Source: Bacterioplanoides pacificum (lineage in GTDB: Bacteria > Pseudomonadota > Gammaproteobacteria > Pseudomonadales > Oceanobacteraceae). Taken from it: a stretch of DNA of 64,000 nt. The position numbers were made by a program, and so were the translations under genes. The stretch covers positions 248,001-312,000 of the forward strand of contig NZ_JBHRYB010000013.1 of assembly GCF_042648445.1 (NCBI RefSeq), read 5' to 3'. Under the pieces are notes generated by a model. The model was not told where the DNA came from and ran no database searches. It saw only the letters and a program-made list of their open reading frames with translations. Below, in pieces: positions 61,241-64,000 of the stretch; position 1 is the stretch's first letter; each line of letters begins with the position of its first letter.

Positions 61241-62464
61241 TTAACCACCGAAGTCATCCAGCAAGATATTTTCCGGCTCAACACCTAAGCCTTCCAGCAT
61301 CTTGATCACCGATTGGTTCATGATCGGTGGCCCACACATATAGAACTCACAGTCTTCCGGAGCCGGGTGGTCCTTCAGGTACTGTTCGTATAATACATTG
61401 TGAATAAAGCCGGTCAGACCATCCCAGTTATCTTCTGGTTGTGGATCAGACATCGCCACGTGCCAGTCGAAGTTCGGGAACTCAGCCGCCAGCGCATCGT
61501 ATTCATCCTGATAGAACAGCTCTTTCAGGGAACGTGCACCGTACCAGAAGCTGATCTTGCGATCAGACTTCAGACGCTTCAGCTGGTCGAAGATATGTGA
61601 ACGCATTGGCGCCATACCCGCACCACCACCGATAAATACCATTTCAGCATCGGTGTCTTTGGCGAAGAATTCACCGAACGGACCGTAAACGGTTACCTTG
61701 TCACCTGGCTTCAGGTTAAACACGTAAGATGACATGATGCCCGGGTTAATACCGGTTGTACCCGGTGGTGGTGTTGCAATACGGATATTGAACTTAACCA
61801 CACCTTTCTCTTCCGGATAGTTCGCCATTGAATACGCACGAATGACGTTTTCTTTGTTGACGGTCTTCAGGTCGAAGAAACCAAACCGTTCCCAGTCACC
61901 ACGATATTCTTCTTCGATATCGAAGTCTGAGAAATTGATTTCAAACGGCGGGCATTCCAGCTGAACGTAACCACCGGCGCGGAAATCAACGTTTTCACCT
62001 TCCGGCAGACGTAACGTCAGCTCTTTAATAAAGGTGGCCATATTCGGATTGGATTCAACAGTGGTTTCCCACTTCTTAACACCGAATACTTCTTCGTCGA
62101 CTTCGACTTCCATATCCTGTTTCACCGGCACCTGACAAGACAGACGCCAGCCTTCACGGGCCTCACCTTTGGTGAAGTGAGACTCTTCCGTTGGCAGCAT
62201 AGAACCACCACCGGATGTCACCTGACACTTACACTGGGCACAGGTACCGCCGCCGCCACAGGCGGAAGACAGGAAAATGTTATTCGCAGCCAGGGTTTGC
62301 AACAGCTTACCACCGGCTTCTGTTTCAACGGTGGTTTCACCATTGATCAGAATTTTAACGTTGCCGGTGCTAACCAGCTTGGCACGTGCACTTAAGATCA
62401 CCGCAACTAAAGACAGTACGATGACCGTAAACATCACTACGCCGAGGATGATTTCTGGACTCAT
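61241..62464 (-). CDS. nqrF: Na+-translocating NADH:quinone reductase subunit F
   Basis: 407 residues (Vibrio NqrF is 408). N-terminal membrane helix (MFTVIVLSLVAVILSA), then a [2Fe-2S] domain with C69, C75, C78 (CGGGGTCAQC) and C110, an FAD domain (RAYSMANYPEE) and an NADH domain (GGGAGMAPMRSHIF, YGARSLKELFY). It takes electrons from NADH into the pump. Last gene of nqrC-D-E-F here. Confidence 0.97.
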   Translation of the reverse strand: MSPEIILGVVMFTVIVLSLVAVILSARAKLVSTGNVKILINGETTVETEAGGKLLQTLAANNIFLSSACGGGGTCAQCKCQVTSGGGSMLPTEESHFTKGEAREGWRLSCQVPVKQDMEVEVDEEVFGVKKWETTVESNPNMATFIKELTLRLPEGENVDFRAGGYVQLECPPFEINFSDFDIEEEYRGDWERFGFFDLKTVNKENVIRAYSMANYPEEKGVVKFNIRIATPPPGTTGINPGIMSSYVFNLKPGDKVTVYGPFGEFFAKDTDAEMVFIGGGAGMAPMRSHIFDQLKRLKSDRKISFWYGARSLKELFYQDEYDALAAEFPNFDWHVAMSDPQPEDNWDGLTGFIHNVLYEQYLKDHPAPEDCEFYMCGPPIMNQSVIKMLEGLGVEPENILLDDFGG

Positions 62465-62476
62465 TGTAATTGCTCC

Positions 62477-63091
62477 TTACAGTGATACGCCGGAGAAAGA
62501 CATAAAGCCCAGCGACATCAGGCCTACCGTCATAAAGGTAATGCCCAGCCCCTGCAGACCCGCAGGAACATCGCTGTACTTCAGCTTTTCACGAATGCCT
62601 GCCAGCGCCGTAATCGCCAGCGCCCAACCCACACCTGCACCAATACCGTAAACGGTCGATTCAGCGAAGTTGTAGTCACGCTCAACCATAAACAGCGACG
62701 CACCCATGATGGCGCAGTTTACGGTGATCAGCGGCAGGAACACACCCAGCGCGTTGTACAGCGCCGGTACGTATTTATCCAGTACCATCTCCAGGATCTG
62801 AACCATGGCGGCAATTACCCCGATATAGGTCAGCAGACCCAGGAAACTCAGATCAACGGAAGCGTAATCCGGCCCCATCCAGGCCCAGGCACCCTCTTTT
62901 AATACATAGGTATAAATCAGGTTGTTAACCGGTACGGTAATCGCCAGTACCACAACCACAGCCACACCCAGGCCAATCGCGGTCTGAATCTTCTTCGAGA
63001 TCGCCAGGAAGGTACACATGCCGAGGAAGAACGCCAGCGCCATGTTCTCAACGAAAACGGCCTTAACAAATAAACTGATGTAATGTTCCAT
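62477..63091 (-). CDS. nqrE: Na+-translocating NADH:quinone reductase subunit E
   Basis: 204 residues, six membrane helices. MEHYISLFVKAVFVENMALAFFLGMCTFLA, GVFLPLITVNCAIMGASLFM and the central VYGIGAGVGWALAI are conserved NqrE/RnfA features; two half-helices with cysteines (MCTF, VNCA) bind the membrane Fe site shared with NqrD. Its ATG overlaps the nqrD stop. Confidence 0.97.
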   Translation of the reverse strand: MEHYISLFVKAVFVENMALAFFLGMCTFLAISKKIQTAIGLGVAVVVVLAITVPVNNLIYTYVLKEGAWAWMGPDYASVDLSFLGLLTYIGVIAAMVQILEMVLDKYVPALYNALGVFLPLITVNCAIMGASLFMVERDYNFAESTVYGIGAGVGWALAITALAGIREKLKYSDVPAGLQGLGITFMTVGLMSLGFMSFSGVSL

Positions 63092-63747
63092 TAGTGACCT
63101 CCGTTCTCAGTGTTCGGCAGAATCTTAAAGTCAGCCGCTTCCACTTGCTCGGTTTTCCAGCTGCGCAGTGCCCAGATGAACAAACCAATGATGAAGAACG
63201 CACTTGGTGGCAACAGCAACAGACCATTAGACTGATACCAGCCGCCGTTCGTGATCAGAGGCAGGATTTCGAAGCCAAACAGGCTGCCTGCACCAAACAG
63301 TTCACGGATCGTGGCAACCACAATCAGTACCACGGAATACCCCAGACCATTACCGATGCCATCAAAGAAGCTCAGCACAGGGCCATTCTTCATTGCAAAC
63401 GCTTCAGCACGGCCCATTACGATACAGTTGGTAATAATCAGACCAACGAACACCGACAGCTGTTTGCTGATTTCATAGGCATAGGCCTTCAGTACCTGGT
63501 CAACCACGATAACCAGCGAAGCAATAATGATCATCTGCACGATGATACGAATATTGTTTGGAATGTGGTTACGGATTAACGCAATACCAAAGTTGGAAAA
63601 CGCCGTTACTGAGGTCAGTGCAATACACATAACCAGAGTAACCTGCAGACTGGTGGTTACCGCCAGTGCAGAACAAACACCCAGAATCTGAACCGCAATC
63701 GGGTTCTGGGAAAATAAAGGTTCGGTTAATACGGACTTAACAGACAT
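63091..63747 (-). CDS. nqrD: Na+-translocating NADH:quinone reductase subunit D
   Basis: 218 residues, six membrane helices. EPLFSQNPIAVQILGVCSALAVTTSL, LIITNCIVMGRAEAFAMKN and SFFDGIGNGLGYSVVL match NqrD/RnfE. The cysteines in GVCSA and TNCIV pair with those of NqrE at the membrane iron centre. Overlaps nqrE and nqrC by a base each. Confidence 0.97.
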   Translation of the reverse strand: MSVKSVLTEPLFSQNPIAVQILGVCSALAVTTSLQVTLVMCIALTSVTAFSNFGIALIRNHIPNNIRIIVQMIIIASLVIVVDQVLKAYAYEISKQLSVFVGLIITNCIVMGRAEAFAMKNGPVLSFFDGIGNGLGYSVVLIVVATIRELFGAGSLFGFEILPLITNGGWYQSNGLLLLPPSAFFIIGLFIWALRSWKTEQVEAADFKILPNTENGGH

Positions 63748-64000
63748 TAAGCACCTCCTTTAGCAGTCGCCAGGAACTTGCCGAAGCCGTTCTCACCGAC
63801 CCAGAATTGCACCAGGTTAGAAACACCTTTACTGGTCAGAGTTGCACCAGACAGGCCATCAACACTGTTTTCATCATCAGCAGCAGCTTTACCTTTAACC
63901 ACCTTAATGGCCAGCTCGCCTTTGCTGTTGTACAGCTCTTTACCTTTCCACAGGGCTTTCCAGGAAGGGTTATCCACTTCACCACCCAGTCCCGGTGTTT
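63747..64000 (-). CDS. nqrC: Na+-translocating NADH:quinone reductase subunit C (N-terminus outside window)
   Basis: Only the C-terminal 83 or so residues are present; the frame runs off the right edge (TPGLGGEVDNPSWK). The FMN attachment motif is SGATLT, where the threonine is covalently linked to FMN through phosphate, in the text VDGLSGATLTSKGVSNLVQFW. nqrA, nqrB and the rest of nqrC presumably lie just to the right. Confidence 0.95.
   Translation of the reverse strand, partial: TPGLGGEVDNPSWKALWKGKELYNSKGELAIKVVKGKAAADDENSVDGLSGATLTSKGVSNLVQFWVGENGFGKFLATAKGGA

Overview
The window looks like a chromosomal segment of an aerobic, probably marine, gammaproteobacterium. The closest general impression is an Oceanospirillales member of the Thalassolituus/Oceanobacter type, but this is inferred only from gene content and protein resemblance. 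Supporting signs are an Na+-translocating NADH:quinone reductase (nqr) operon, a complete zwf-pgl-edd-eda Entner-Doudoroff operon, several c-di-GMP proteins, gammaproteobacterial forms of CysK, FieF, DeaD, PpnP, EfpL and YbiT, and many small lipoproteins. I found no phage, insertion sequence, integrase or CRISPR array. Coding density is high and most gaps are short.

Layout. 0-9.6 kb: a truncated acyltransferase, a diguanylate cyclase, cysK, an AlkB-type oxygenase, a barrel-like exported protein, a FieF-type metal exporter, a response regulator with a C-terminal membrane tail, a repeat lipoprotein and the DeaD RNA helicase. 9.6-17.6 kb: a dCache histidine kinase, ppnP, a PilZ plus GGDEF/EAL operon, a DUF3820 protein and a class I amidotransferase. 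17.6-21 kb: the uracil salvage operon upp-uraA with a terminator in its leader, then an exported HEAT-like protein and ppiC. 21-23.3 kb: an unusual operon of an M48 metalloprotease with a TerB-like tail and two related small acidic proteins. 23.7-27.1 kb: three translation factors in a row (S1-domain CvfB-like protein, EfpL, ABC-F protein YbiT). 27.2-33.3 kb: glutaredoxin, GST, an AdeT-like binding protein, a glycosyltransferase, a duplicated membrane protein, a possible ADP-ribosyltransferase-fold protein and a DMT transporter.

33.5-41.7 kb is the central carbon block: a PAS protein whose GGDEF domain has lost its middle, then the leftward operon zwf-pgl-edd-eda plus a GH13_18 sucrose-phosphorylase-type enzyme, with galU running divergently. 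41.8-42.1 kb holds tRNA-Asn, tRNA-Pro and a second identical tRNA-Asn behind a strong promoter. 42.2-49.2 kb: an FKBP isomerase, lipoproteins, a DUF599 protein, a GreA/GreB-like protein, a hexose-6-phosphate mutarotase, a LysR regulator and a SUI1 factor. 49.4-54.3 kb: an orphan histidine kinase, a BASS transporter and an Lrp regulator divergent from leuA. 54.3-61.2 kb: a FAN1-like nuclease, a lipoprotein, a DMT transporter, a nitroreductase/LysR pair, two paralogous phosphoribosyltransferases facing away from a perfect palindrome, and an AraC remnant. 61.2 kb to the end: nqrF, nqrE, nqrD and a truncated nqrC.

Genes that appear to work together: phosphorolysis of a glucoside would give glucose 1-phosphate, which GalU can activate or, after isomerisation, the Zwf-Pgl-Edd-Eda route can degrade. 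UraA imports uracil for Upp. The PilZ protein probably senses the c-di-GMP handled by the neighbouring GGDEF/EAL protein. The strongest candidates for undescribed biology are the M48-TerB operon (21.1-23.3 kb), the phosphorylase fused to the Entner-Doudoroff operon, the upp leader terminator, the tail-anchored response regulator, and the divergent phosphoribosyltransferase pair with its palindrome.
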